Under the pieces are notes generated by a model, which was not told the DNA's origin, searched no databases, and saw nothing but the letters and a program-made list of their open reading frames with translations. From positions 1-6,965 of the forward strand of contig CAIWDQ010000464.1 of assembly GCA_903911455.1 (NCBI GenBank): a DNA stretch of 6,965 bases. The letters are read 5' to 3'. The stretch comes from an uncultured bacterium (GTDB lineage: Bacteria; Bacteroidota; Bacteroidia; Bacteroidales; JACABE01). Both the position numbers and the translations under genes were made by a program. This document shows, in pieces, positions 1 through 6,872 of the stretch; positions within the stretch are counted from its first letter, which is position 1; each line of letters starts with the position of its first letter.

Positions 1-1083
1 AACATTAATATTATTAGCTCCATTCATAAAAACAAGTGCATTAGCATAAGTTGCATTTGTTGGTTGAATTGTCATTGCTTTTACAGAATAATATTGACCG
101 CCATTAAATCTAATAACATAATTATCAGCAGGAGTTACAGCATTATATTGTAGAATGACAGAAGAACTATTATTTGAAGCACTTTGGAAAGTAATGGTGT
201 TTGTAGAAGTTGCACCAATTACTAATCCTAAATCTATATGTTCGGTATAAGTACCACTAGCTACATTAAAAGTAACCGGCCCGTTAACACCTTGTAAAGC
301 TAATGCCTGACTAGCTGATGAAAAACTATTAAAGTTTGTGCCAGCAGTTGGTAAAGTGCTATTAATTGTATAAACACCATTTAATGCATTTGCTAATGTA
401 CTGGTAGTTGTATTACCTGTAAGTGGAGTATTTATATTATATGCCGGTGCATTTAAGCAAAGTACATTAGCTCCAAAAATAAAGTAGTAGTATTGTGTCC
501 CAAGATTTAAGTTAACATCTGTAAATGTATTACCTGTTTGGAAAGCTACTACTGTACCATTACCAAGAGACTGCCCTGCTGTATAAGTTGTAGTATTGAC
601 AGGAGTCGCACCAAGAGTGTTTGAAGTACTTCTTACTATTAAATATTCATCGGTACCTGATGCGGTTGTAAAAGAGCCATTAACAGAAGTAAAGCTAGGT
701 ATTAGATTTAAAACTGTGGGCTGACTTGTTGGTGATACACAAGGCACAGCAGGTATTACATTTATAGTGTAATCTTCTGTTTCTCCATAATGAGAATTTG
801 TTGGATAATTCCAGCATGGTGTAGTAGGTTGATAATATGAACAAATAATTCTCATTCTGGTTGGTCCTGCAGTTGCTGTATAAGGTATTATAATAGGACT
901 TGTTAAAACAGTACCTGATGCAGTATATGTACCACTATATACTAATTCATTAACATAATCGAATACACCATCCTGATTATAATCAATCCAAGCCTTACAA
1001 TAAGCAGTTCCTGTTCCTCCATACAATGTTCCCCCAATAGTAATTGATAGAGGAGTACTAATTCCTTGAATAATTTGAGCAGC
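1..1083 (-). CDS. Continuation of the same secreted protein: GEVED, Fn3-like and beta-helix modules (partial at left edge)
   Basis: From 1083 to the left edge the minus strand is open for 361 codons in the frame reached by dropping one base of the GGG at 1084-1086. No credible start of its own is present, so this is the rest of the gene that starts at 2227 (composite length 742 residues at the edge). In composite numbering, residues about 341-490 complete a GEVED-type domain with its hallmark WIDYNQDGVFD (413-423) and GETEDYTI (481-488). Residues about 495-605 resemble a fibronectin type III module. Residues from about 615 (NGVYTINS, VNGPVTFNVASGTYTEHI, TNTITFQSAS) match the start of a right-handed beta-helix domain common in Bacteroidota surface proteins. 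The end, where a T9SS sorting tail would be expected, is not in the window. Domain identities are read by eye; the role is probably adhesion or polysaccharide binding or processing, which is inference. Confidence 0.8.
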
Positions 1084-2227
1084 GGGAAACTGAAGTTGTA
1101 TAATCACTATAAGTTGATGCACCACTTAAATTATTAATCCCACCAAAAATTACTTTAGAAATATTATCATAACTAGCCGAATAGGATGCAGAAGTACAAT
1201 AAATTAATTGAGATGTACCTGTAACAGCAATACTATAAGAACTAACGCCACCACCTGATGCAATAATAGATCCATTATAAGGAGTATTAGCTGCTGTGGG
1301 TGTAAATTTTACGTAAATTGTAGTTGAAGGAAGTGTTGTTCCGGTATATGTAACAGGTAATGTACTTGTGTAAGTACCACCTGATGTTAAACAAAGAGCA
1401 TAACCTGTTGGAGCCGTTAAAGTAATAGTTCCATTAGCAGTTAAAATACCACCGGCAAGAGTAAATGACTGTGGTGTTGAAGAATTACCAAATTGAACAT
1501 AATTAAATGCTAATGAGGTTGGCGTAGCAGCAAGATAAGGTGAATTTAAAGTATAACCAGCAAGTGAAAATATATTTAGAACACCACCTGTTCCTACAAA
1601 AGAAACTGAAGCAATATTTTTAGACTGGTTAGCAGCATCTATAGCTAAAGACATTTGATACATATATTGACACATACCACCATCGCAAGTTCCTGCTGTA
1701 GAATTTCTCGAAATTCTGTAGAATTGTGTAGTCGCAGGTGAAGTTCCACTACACCAGTCGGCAACTGAGCCTGAAATTACTTGTGTAGTAAGATCAGAAA
1801 AAGTAACGGTAGCAGTAACAGTAATTGCTCCACTACCACCAGTAGCCAACACATACAAATTATTACAAGCTACAGGATTTACTAAAGTTAAAGTCCCATT
1901 TCCGCGTAAAACATTATTTACATTCGGAGCCTTTAATGTAAATATAGGATTGGGAGAAATAAGACTTGTTACCTGATTAGATGAAGGCCAAGCTGCAGTA
2001 CCTGTTTGGCAGATACCACTGCCAGGATTAAAAGTAGTGCTTACGAATACGTAACCTACTCCATCAACATCAGTTGATGTAGAGGTAGAAGCAAGACCCG
2101 TGCCATCGGCAACAACGTCGGCATTAAACCCTGTACAAGGTAAATTTGCCAACTGTGCTTTCAGAGTATTACCCGAAAGCATAAATAACATAATTGTTAC
2201 AATTAATAAATTGAAAAACTTTTTCAT
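1058..2227 (-). CDS. Modular secreted protein, N-terminal part (frame broken near 1084)
   Basis: This is the N-terminal 381 codons of a large extracellular protein; the last eight residues before the stop at 1058 are out of frame with the rest of the gene. Residues 1-24 are a clear signal peptide (MKKFF, then a hydrophobic core, ending LKA before Q25), which supports the ATG at 2227. Residues about 26-225 form a Thr/Ser/Gly-rich beta-sandwich module of a kind I recall from other Bacteroidota T9SS cargo (motifs LYVLATGGSG, VTATVTFSD). Residues about 235-340 look like an Ig-like module (ATPTSLAFNYVQFGNSS ... IYVKFTPTAA ... VTGTS). From about 341 a GEVED-type domain begins and continues in the other frame. 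It is probably exported by Sec and then T9SS, but the C-terminal tail lies outside the window, so that is inference. Substrate and enzymatic activity are not visible. It sits 404 bp downstream of another secreted beta-helix gene. Confidence 0.85.
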   Translation of the reverse strand: MKKFFNLLIVTIMLFMLSGNTLKAQLANLPCTGFNADVVADGTGLASTSTSTDVDGVGYVFVSTTFNPGSGICQTGTAAWPSSNQVTSLISPNPIFTLKAPNVNNVLRGNGTLTLVNPVACNNLYVLATGGSGAITVTATVTFSDLTTQVISGSVADWCSGTSPATTQFYRISRNSTAGTCDGGMCQYMYQMSLAIDAANQSKNIASVSFVGTGGVLNIFSLAGYTLNSPYLAATPTSLAFNYVQFGNSSTPQSFTLAGGILTANGTITLTAPTGYALCLTSGGTYTSTLPVTYTGTTLPSTTIYVKFTPTAANTPYNGSIIASGGGVSSYSIAVTGTSQLIYCTSASYSASYDNISKVIFGGINNLSGASTYSDYTTSVSRCSNYSRN

Positions 2228-2374
2228 AAAGTAAAAAATTGAATTAATATATATTTGTTTAAATAATTTCTTTTTAAATTTGTAATCTTTTCTTTAAATC
2301 TTAAGTAAAATGATTTAAGGAGGTAAAATTCTACTATCGTATCCCATATGATTTTTCTTTCATATTATTTGTTA

Positions 2375-2382
2375 CAAACCTA
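2375..2382 (-). promoter_or_regulatory. Possible Bacteroidota -7 box for the gene starting at 2227
   Basis: Read on the minus strand this is TAGGTTTG, a full match to the Bacteroidota -7 consensus TAnnTTTG. No convincing TTG-type -33 element lies 19-21 bases upstream. Transcription would begin near 2369 and give a leader of about 140 bases. The match is eight bases long in AT-rich DNA, so chance is a real alternative. Confidence 0.35.
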
Positions 2383-2528
2383 ACAACACACAGCAATACA
2401 CGTTTTTAACTATTAATAATTACTTATTAATTCCTTATTGAATAATAATTATTTACAAAAGTACTATTATTTATTAAGAGTAACAAAATAACTAAAAAAA
2501 ATAATATAAATATCTAAGGAAATTCCTG

Positions 2529-2560
2529 ATTCTATATCCGTAAGATTACGGACATAGAAT
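2529..2560 (-). terminator. Hairpin downstream of the beta-helix gene, probable terminator
   Basis: Arms 2529-2543 (ATTCTATATCCGTAA) and 2546-2560 (TTACGGACATAGAAT) are complementary over 15 positions with one exception. That exception (2536/2553) is a G-U pair in minus-strand RNA but an A-C mismatch in plus-strand RNA, so the structure favours the minus transcript. An outer TTCCTG/CAGGAA pair (2523-2528 with 2579-2584) could extend it. It starts 72 bases past the stop at 2632. The first long U run in the minus RNA comes only about 25-30 bases after the hairpin (around 2495-2501), so this is not a textbook intrinsic terminator. The rest of the 2228-2631 gap is AT-rich leader with no gene. Confidence 0.5.
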
Positions 2561-2631
2561 TAATGATAATTAGCTATTCAGGAAATATATTTAAAGAATA
2601 TTTCTTAGTTAATTATTACCCAAATTTCTTC

Positions 2632-4758
2632 TTAATTCAATACGATCATCCTTGAATAAGATTTGTTCTTTTTGTTATCTGTTAAAACAAGTAGAAACAA
2701 GCCTTTATTATAATCTGAAAGATCTATCTGTTTACACTTATTTTTTTCTATTATCTTTTGACCAAATACATTAAATATTGCTATCTGAGTGTTCTCTATG
2801 TTATTATAATCAATATTGATTTTAGAATTTGTTGGATTAGGATATACATTTAACCCACCATCATCTTTATTACGATTCATTTCTTCATTTATTCCTACTG
2901 GGGAAGTTGTTGAATCAATAATAACTTCATTTAAATTGGGAACCTGAACATTTGAACCCGGAACCCAAGGTGTAAGTCCATATTCATAGGCACCACAATC
3001 AGGGGCATTGCCAACATAACCATCGGTGATGCCGGGAATAACCGTACCTGTATCTATAGCTGGAGATGTAGAAGTTAAAGTAAAGTCGAAGCCTGCAGCA
3101 TTAGTAAAGTTAGGGGCTTGTGTAACCATATTATTACTAAAAGTAGTGCCTTGTGACCACACTTTATTTGATAAATTATTCTTCACAATTTGGTTTTGAA
3201 TAGTTGTACCTGCAGTCCCCCATGTACTCATTGCATTGGTACAGAACCAAACAGTATTATTATATATCTGATGATTAACCGCCGGTTTGTTGGTTTGAAT
3301 TGCATTAGTACAATTCCAGATAACGTTATGATGCACTATATAAGCAGTATCATAATTATCAAGATAAATACCCATGTTAGAAGATGATGCGGAATGATTG
3401 TCGTGAGCCCAGTTATAAGCTATTTGCGAACCCCCTCCATTTGATTGAAATGAATAAGTAATACCAAGATCAAGGTTAAGATAGCCACAATCTGATATAT
3501 TGCAATACATAACGTTAGTTAGATTACTCAAACGGTTTACCAGAGTACTTCTTCCTGCTTTACGCAAAGTGCAATGTTTAATATTATGTCCGGTACCAAC
3601 TGTTGCTATAACTGCATCATCTGTTGCCGACCAGTCGCAATCTTCTACCAGACAGTTATCAACAGTATTATTAGTGCCGCCTATACTTATACCATCACCC
3701 CAGCTATGAGCAATATAACAATTAAGAATCCTATTATTAAAGCCCGACACTGCTACACCTTTGCCAGTCCATTGGGTGATACCATAGTTGATGCTATCAA
3801 ATTTTTGTCTGTCCCATGCTTGAGTATATAAGAAAAATGGAGTAGGATACAATACATTACTTTTATATAATGCACAGCCTGTTGCATTTTCGAAGTTAAC
3901 AGTTGCCAACACTATATTTAAGTTATTAATATCAATATATTGTTTCCCAAAACAATTAAACGCATATATTCTGGTACGTGCTTCTGCATCCATTGTGTTT
4001 ACAATTGAAGCTGATTGAGGATAATAATACAAGGTATCGTTCTGCCAATGCCATTCATTAATAGTATCGAGGGCATTTAAATGATGAGTGATATATCCGT
4101 TGCCGCTTCCAATATAATAGGTGCTCGAATTGTTGTTCCACGGACTTGAACGTACAGTGCAATGCACTAAATTACTACCTGATGAATCTATAATCCCATT
4201 ATCAGAGATCCACTTCGAAGCAACATCTGCAATACAATAACCCCCTAACCAATATCCATTAGGGAAATTAGTATTTGTAAAGGTAGCATTTCCTGATGCA
4301 GTTATAGTTACCGGAGCCCAACCATTAGTACTTAAATTGTCTCCTCTGAAATTAGGATATCTTGCTTCATTTGCTATCCTTTTATTTACACTCAACTGCC
4401 ATACAGTATCGGGAGCATAAGCTTTATAAACACCATTCTGATAAGGAGTCCAACCAGTAATAGAATCAGTGCCAACTATAATTACTTTATCATTATTATA
4501 GTTTTTAAAAACAATGTGACTTATAGATGTACCATTATTAGCGGGAGTAACTGTTTCGCGATAAATACCTGCTTTAATAAAACAAGTATCACCGGCATGC
4601 ATTACGTTAGCAGCTTTCTGTATAGTTTTAAATGGTTGTGCAGATGTGCCGGAATTATTATCGTTACCTGCTGTTGAAACATAGTATTGTCCGAATGTAT
4701 TATCACATAAAGTGATTATAAATAAGAATGTAATAATAATGAGTATTCTTTTAGTCAT
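2632..4758 (-). CDS. Secreted right-handed beta-helix protein with T9SS type A sorting tail
   Basis: This 708-residue protein is probably exported through Sec and then the type IX system to the cell surface or medium. Residues 1-23 are a signal peptide (MTKR, hydrophobic core, cleavage near G23); Cys18 lacks a proper lipobox. Residues 25-70 (YYVSTAGNDNNSGTSAQPFK, AGDTCFIKAGIYRETV) match the DUF1565-like opening of pectate-lyase-like beta-helices. Residues 121-136 (QLSVNKRIANEARYPN) resemble a motif I recall from beta-helix glycoside hydrolases such as those near GH141. Residues about 335-545 show repeated N-rich coils (NNRILNCYI, NNTVDNCLVEDC, HHNVIWNC, IYNNTVWFC). Residues 566-593 (PAIDTG ... 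CGAYEY) close the domain in the way usual for this group. Residues 636-708 are the sorting tail (LNVYPNPT, then IFNVFGQKI). A polysaccharide lyase or hydrolase role is plausible but no catalytic residues can be assigned. The gene appears intact and has its own likely promoter just upstream. Confidence 0.93.
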   Translation of the reverse strand: MTKRILIIITFLFIITLCDNTFGQYYVSTAGNDNNSGTSAQPFKTIQKAANVMHAGDTCFIKAGIYRETVTPANNGTSISHIVFKNYNNDKVIIVGTDSITGWTPYQNGVYKAYAPDTVWQLSVNKRIANEARYPNFRGDNLSTNGWAPVTITASGNATFTNTNFPNGYWLGGYCIADVASKWISDNGIIDSSGSNLVHCTVRSSPWNNNSSTYYIGSGNGYITHHLNALDTINEWHWQNDTLYYYPQSASIVNTMDAEARTRIYAFNCFGKQYIDINNLNIVLATVNFENATGCALYKSNVLYPTPFFLYTQAWDRQKFDSINYGITQWTGKGVAVSGFNNRILNCYIAHSWGDGISIGGTNNTVDNCLVEDCDWSATDDAVIATVGTGHNIKHCTLRKAGRSTLVNRLSNLTNVMYCNISDCGYLNLDLGITYSFQSNGGGSQIAYNWAHDNHSASSSNMGIYLDNYDTAYIVHHNVIWNCTNAIQTNKPAVNHQIYNNTVWFCTNAMSTWGTAGTTIQNQIVKNNLSNKVWSQGTTFSNNMVTQAPNFTNAAGFDFTLTSTSPAIDTGTVIPGITDGYVGNAPDCGAYEYGLTPWVPGSNVQVPNLNEVIIDSTTSPVGINEEMNRNKDDGGLNVYPNPTNSKINIDYNNIENTQIAIFNVFGQKIIEKNKCKQIDLSDYNKGLFLLVLTDNKKNKSYSRMIVLN

Positions 4759-4781
4759 TTTATTTTGCTTTTAATAAACAG

Positions 4782-4789
4782 CAAAATTA
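4782..4789 (-). promoter_or_regulatory. Likely Bacteroidota -7 box for the beta-helix gene
   Basis: On the minus strand this reads TAATTTTG, a full match to TAnnTTTG, ending 23 bases before the ATG at 4758. Transcription would start near 4776 and leave a leader of about 17 bases, a sensible distance. No good TTG element stands at -33; the nearest TTG is only 11 bases upstream of the box. Confidence 0.45.
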
Positions 4790-4885
4790 CTAAAATAATA
4801 CAATATAGTGATAAGGATTAATCTGATTTAACATTATAAAACCCTTAAATGTATATGGCTAATATTAGGGATGGAAAGACAAAAT

Positions 4886-5010
4886 AAATTACGATTTTCG
4901 AATTACGAATTACGAAATGGCAATTGGCAATAGACAATAGGCAATTGAAGACTAAGTGGCTAAGGGATTTGGAGACTAAGGGAAAGAATTAAGAATTGTG
5001 AATTATGAAT
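4886..5010. repeat. Cluster of short degenerate direct repeats
   Basis: This non-coding stretch is built from short iterated words. AATTACG occurs as two adjacent copies at 4901-4914, with a related AATTACGA at 4887-4894. CAATTG at 4921-4926 and 4942-4947 flanks GGCAATAGACAATAGGCAAT. GACTAAG occurs at 4950-4956 and again at 4974-4980, with GGCTAAGGG between them. GAATT/GAAT words follow from about 4986. Such word-salad repeats are familiar from intergenic DNA of Bacteroidota (recalled, not searched). No ORF, promoter or terminator is apparent within it. Confidence 0.55.
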
Positions 5011-5143
5011 ATAAAGGCAGTAAGCAATAGTGAAGAATAAGATAATCTTCATTACGAGGGCTTTGCCCGAAATAATCTCTTTTTTAGATTAATTCGCTTT
5101 GCGCAATGACGACTGCAATAGCCGTAATTAGTAATTCGTAATT
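4901..5143. repeat. Region bounded by 13-bp perfect inverted repeats, possible non-autonomous element
   Basis: AATTACGAATTAC at 4901-4913 is the exact reverse complement of 5131-5143. The right copy ends four bases beyond the stop of the gene at 5147. The interval of 243 bases encloses the direct-repeat cluster and the cloverleaf at 5049-5109 and encodes nothing. It could be a miniature element or just two instances of a common local repeat word. I see no clear target-site duplication, and the terminal words are low in complexity. Confidence 0.35.
5049..5109. repeat. Imperfect inverted repeat able to fold as a cloverleaf (REP-like)
   Basis: Outer arms TCATTACG (5049-5056) and the end of the right arm, GCGCAATGA (5101-5109), pair at TCATT/AATGA. 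Inside are three arms. GGGC-TTT-GCCC spans 5058-5068. CGAAATAATCT (5068-5078) pairs with AGATTAATTCG (5086-5096) with one mismatch around a T-rich loop. CGC-TTT-GCG spans 5095-5103. The arms overlap slightly, so they are alternatives in part. It lies 38-98 bases past the stop at 5147 and might affect the 3' end of that transcript, but there is no U tract on the minus strand. The words resemble dispersed repeats I recall from Bacteroidota intergenic regions. Confidence 0.55.
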
Positions 5144-5146
5144 GAA

Positions 5147-6103
5147 TTAGATGATTTCCTTAAATTTCAGGTATAGTACAATTACTTGAGTTTCGTTTTC
5201 GGCAAGAGTTACTTGTTGTGATACTATTTCATAATTTAAATTTTCGGCATTTATAAATGTAGGTTTAAAATTTCGCGATTTCAACAAAGCTACACCATAT
5301 TCGTCGGTAATTGCCTTGGCTCCTGCCTTTCCATCTATGGCTCCGAGTCGTAGATTAATGCCTCTGGCAACGCTATTATCGTTGATATTGATACATTTTA
5401 CATTCAAAAATCCAAAATTCTTTACTGATTTAAAAACCACACCCCATGATATTTCGAACAAACGGCGAGCAGGCACTGCCAATTTCTGTCCTCCGTTTTC
5501 AATATCCTTCCAGATGTTTACAATTAATGGATTTACTACTTTACGACGCTCTACCATAACTTTTGTAGCATCAGCTACCAACTTTTTCTTAGCCTCGCGA
5601 GCAATCTTTTTAGCATTTAAACTTAATAACCTTCCAATTATTTCTGCTTTTGTAATCATTGTTAAAGGAGTACCTCCTGCAGCAATTCTGTCTGTCTCGC
5701 CTTTTACAAAACTATTAGCTACATAAATAATTAACCTTTCGTTATTCATCAAAGGCAGGCTTCCACTCAATATCATCCCATACAAAGTACGATCGCTTGC
5801 ACTCCAGCCGTTTACTTTATCATTAATTTGGTCATTTATCATTTGGAGGGCGTGCGTTACTCTCTTTTTTATAATTTCAAGCTCGATATTAAATGTTTTT
5901 ACACTCTTGTGGAAATTAGACAGGGCAATATTTAGCAGTTCTTTTTTGGCATCAAACAAAGGCTGTTCGATGTCTAATGCTGCTGAGTTATCTGCCGAAA
6001 TCACATTGTCGCCTGGTGCCGAAGCATCTTTTTTATTTTTTGCTGCTAAAAGAGCTATTGATCTATCATTGTCAGATCTTGGTTTTCGTTTATGAGTCCC
6101 CAT
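5147..6103 (-). CDS. Protein of unknown function with C-terminal carboxypeptidase-regulatory-like domain
   Basis: I do not recognise a function for this 318-residue protein. It begins MGTHKRKPRSDNDR and has no signal peptide or membrane segment, so it is probably cytoplasmic unless exported by a non-Sec route. Residues about 50-230 look mainly helical. They include SASDRTLYGMILSGSLPLM (101-119), VKGETDRIAAGG (133-144) and a Lys/Arg-rich helical stretch at 164-189. Similar words occur, from memory only, in a family of hypothetical Bacteroidota proteins. Residues about 231-315 look like a small beta-sandwich of the carboxypeptidase-regulatory type: GFLNVKCIN, then AKAITDEYGVALL (262-274), then YEIVSQQVTL and a final hydrophobic strand QVIVLYLKF. 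The ATG at 6103 opens the conserved-looking N-terminus. The gene stands alone, with repeat DNA on both sides. A tandem palindromic array begins 114 bases upstream of its start and could be its control region (inference). Codon use and composition look like the neighbours. Confidence 0.85.
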   Translation of the reverse strand: MGTHKRKPRSDNDRSIALLAAKNKKDASAPGDNVISADNSAALDIEQPLFDAKKELLNIALSNFHKSVKTFNIELEIIKKRVTHALQMINDQINDKVNGWSASDRTLYGMILSGSLPLMNNERLIIYVANSFVKGETDRIAAGGTPLTMITKAEIIGRLLSLNAKKIAREAKKKLVADATKVMVERRKVVNPLIVNIWKDIENGGQKLAVPARRLFEISWGVVFKSVKNFGFLNVKCININDNSVARGINLRLGAIDGKAGAKAITDEYGVALLKSRNFKPTFINAENLNYEIVSQQVTLAENETQVIVLYLKFKEII

Positions 6104-6119
6104 ATAATTAGTTATTTAA

Positions 6120-6554
6120 TTAATAAATTAAATTGAAATTGCTATGTATTGTAATATGATTATTAAATAATATTCTGAAAAAAGGATATAATATAATTGG
6201 TATTTGAATGTTTAAACAGTCATTGTCGACGTAGACAAACGCTCTTTTTAAAATAAAACAGTCATTGTCGACGTAGACAATTGCTCTTTTTAAAATAAAA
6301 CAGTCATTGTCGACGTAGACAATCGTTCTTTTTTTTATAATATGATCACTGTCGACGTAGACAATAGGTCTTTTATTTAAAATATGGTCATTGTCGACAT
6401 CGACAATAGGATATAAGTTGAGAAATATATGGTATAATTTAAATGAAAAGAATGAATTTTTCGAGAAACTTGGGTAAGGTGCGGCCCCAAACAAAGAATA
6501 TATTAAGAAACTCGGTTTAGATTTAATTACAATTCGATGCAAAGCATCAAACAT
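6120..6554 (-). CDS. Doubtful 144-codon ORF running through the 42-bp repeat array
   Basis: This ORF stays open because the repeat period is a multiple of three. Its centre (residues about 49-116) is five 14-residue repeats of the form xIVYVDNDxxxxKR. Residues outside the repeats look like translated AT-rich spacer, with no signal peptide or recognisable domain. Between repeat units the changes at the Ala/Thr/Pro position are non-synonymous, while VYVDND is constant in bases including third positions in three units. That pattern suggests the DNA, not the protein, is what is kept. It would end 16 bases upstream of the next gene. I think it is probably not a real gene but cannot exclude it. Confidence 0.15.
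   Translation of the reverse strand: MFDALHRIVIKSKPSFLIYSLFGAAPYPSFSKNSFFSFKLYHIFLNLYPIVDVDNDHILNKRPIVYVDSDHIIKKRTIVYVDNDCFILKRAIVYVDNDCFILKRAFVYVDNDCLNIQIPIILYPFFRILFNNHITIHSNFNLIY
6217..6426. repeat. Five tandem 42-bp repeats, each centred on a 16-bp imperfect palindrome
   Basis: Units start at 6217, 6259, 6301, 6343 and 6385; the GTCGAC word falls at 6225, 6267, 6309, 6351 and 6393, exactly 42 bases apart each time. The core is TTGTCGACGTAGACAA in units 1-3, the same with C for the first T in unit 4, and TTGTCGACATCGACAA in unit 5, where the palindrome is nearly perfect (TTGTCGA-CA-TCGACAA). The linkers are A/T-rich and conserved but vary more. Units 1 and 2 differ at only two bases and divergence rises towards unit 5, as in an array that expanded at its left end. 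The linkers are related to each other, so this is not a CRISPR. It may be a set of protein-binding sites upstream of the gene at 6103, RNA stem-loops, or an inert minisatellite. Confidence 0.9.
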
Positions 6555-6805
6555 TATTTAATATAAAATCACTAAATGAATACATTTTTAATTTTTCGGT
6601 AAAAGTAGTTAATTATATTTATTAATGGGAAGTTTATTTTCATAAAAATTATTCTCTTCTTTTTTATGTAAAATAATATTGTAAGTTTTAGAAAAACATT
6701 CTTTAGATGGATAATGTGGACAATGCAGACAGATTTATAATTATCAATATTGTTAACAGAAAAACTGAATAGTATTGTAGGAAAAGAAAATCTATAAACC
6801 CAAAC
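6427..6805. other. AT-rich gap without a supported gene
   Basis: Apart from the upstream end of the doubtful ORF, this stretch shows only AT-rich sequence, a small GATGC-AAA-GCATC hairpin at 6536-6548, and a GC-richer word GTGCGGCCCC near 6479-6488. A 21-codon ORF on the plus strand at 6707-6772 has no support. No promoter could be assigned with confidence, though the transcript of the gene at 6103 must start somewhere between here and its ATG if the terminator at 6917-6955 works. Confidence 0.5.
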
Positions 6806-6858
6806 CCCTTCGACAAGCTCAGATACACTTATTATCAGTCCCTGAGCATGTTAAGTTT
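6806..6858. repeat. Half-decayed REP-like inverted repeat (CCTTCGACAAGCTCAG type)
   Basis: The left arm CCCTTCGACAAGCTCAG (6806-6822) equals one half of a palindromic word, with reverse complement CTGAGCTTGTCGAAGGG, that I recall as dispersed through many bacterial genomes. The right arm at 6842-6858 starts CTGAGC and then matches the expected complement only in part (10 of 17 positions), so the copy looks eroded. The loop is 19 bases. No transposase lies nearby. Confidence 0.5.
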
Positions 6859-6872
6859 TCTTTCTTCACTTT

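Noticed and set aside
2348..2383. Short plus-strand ORF after the AAGGAGGT word
   Set aside because: It is only 11 codons and the ATG is over 20 bases from the SD-like word, too far to be used.
3190..3831. Three plus-strand ORFs of 65-85 codons
   Set aside because: They lie opposite the intact beta-helix gene, have no domains, and overlap each other in part; they are frame shadows.
2632..4758. Lipoprotein signal in the beta-helix protein
   Set aside because: Cys18 follows ITL, with Leu at -1, which does not fit a lipobox; the T9SS tail points to a soluble or surface cargo cleaved by signal peptidase I.
5316..6095. Plus-strand ORFs of 136 and 62 codons
   Set aside because: Both are antisense to the 318-codon gene, which has the more protein-like sequence; no domain or promoter supports them.
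6217..6426. CRISPR array
   Set aside because: The segments between the conserved cores are related to each other, the period is only 42, and no cas gene is in the window. It is a tandem repeat, not repeat-plus-unique-spacer.
6217..6426. Series of plus-strand intrinsic terminators
   Set aside because: Each palindrome is followed by a T-rich linker on the plus strand, but the stems are short and interrupted by a mismatch, and no plus-strand gene lies upstream.
6707..6772. 21-codon plus-strand ORF starting MDNVDNADR
   Set aside because: It has no ribosome site, promoter or recognisable sequence and is of a length expected by chance.
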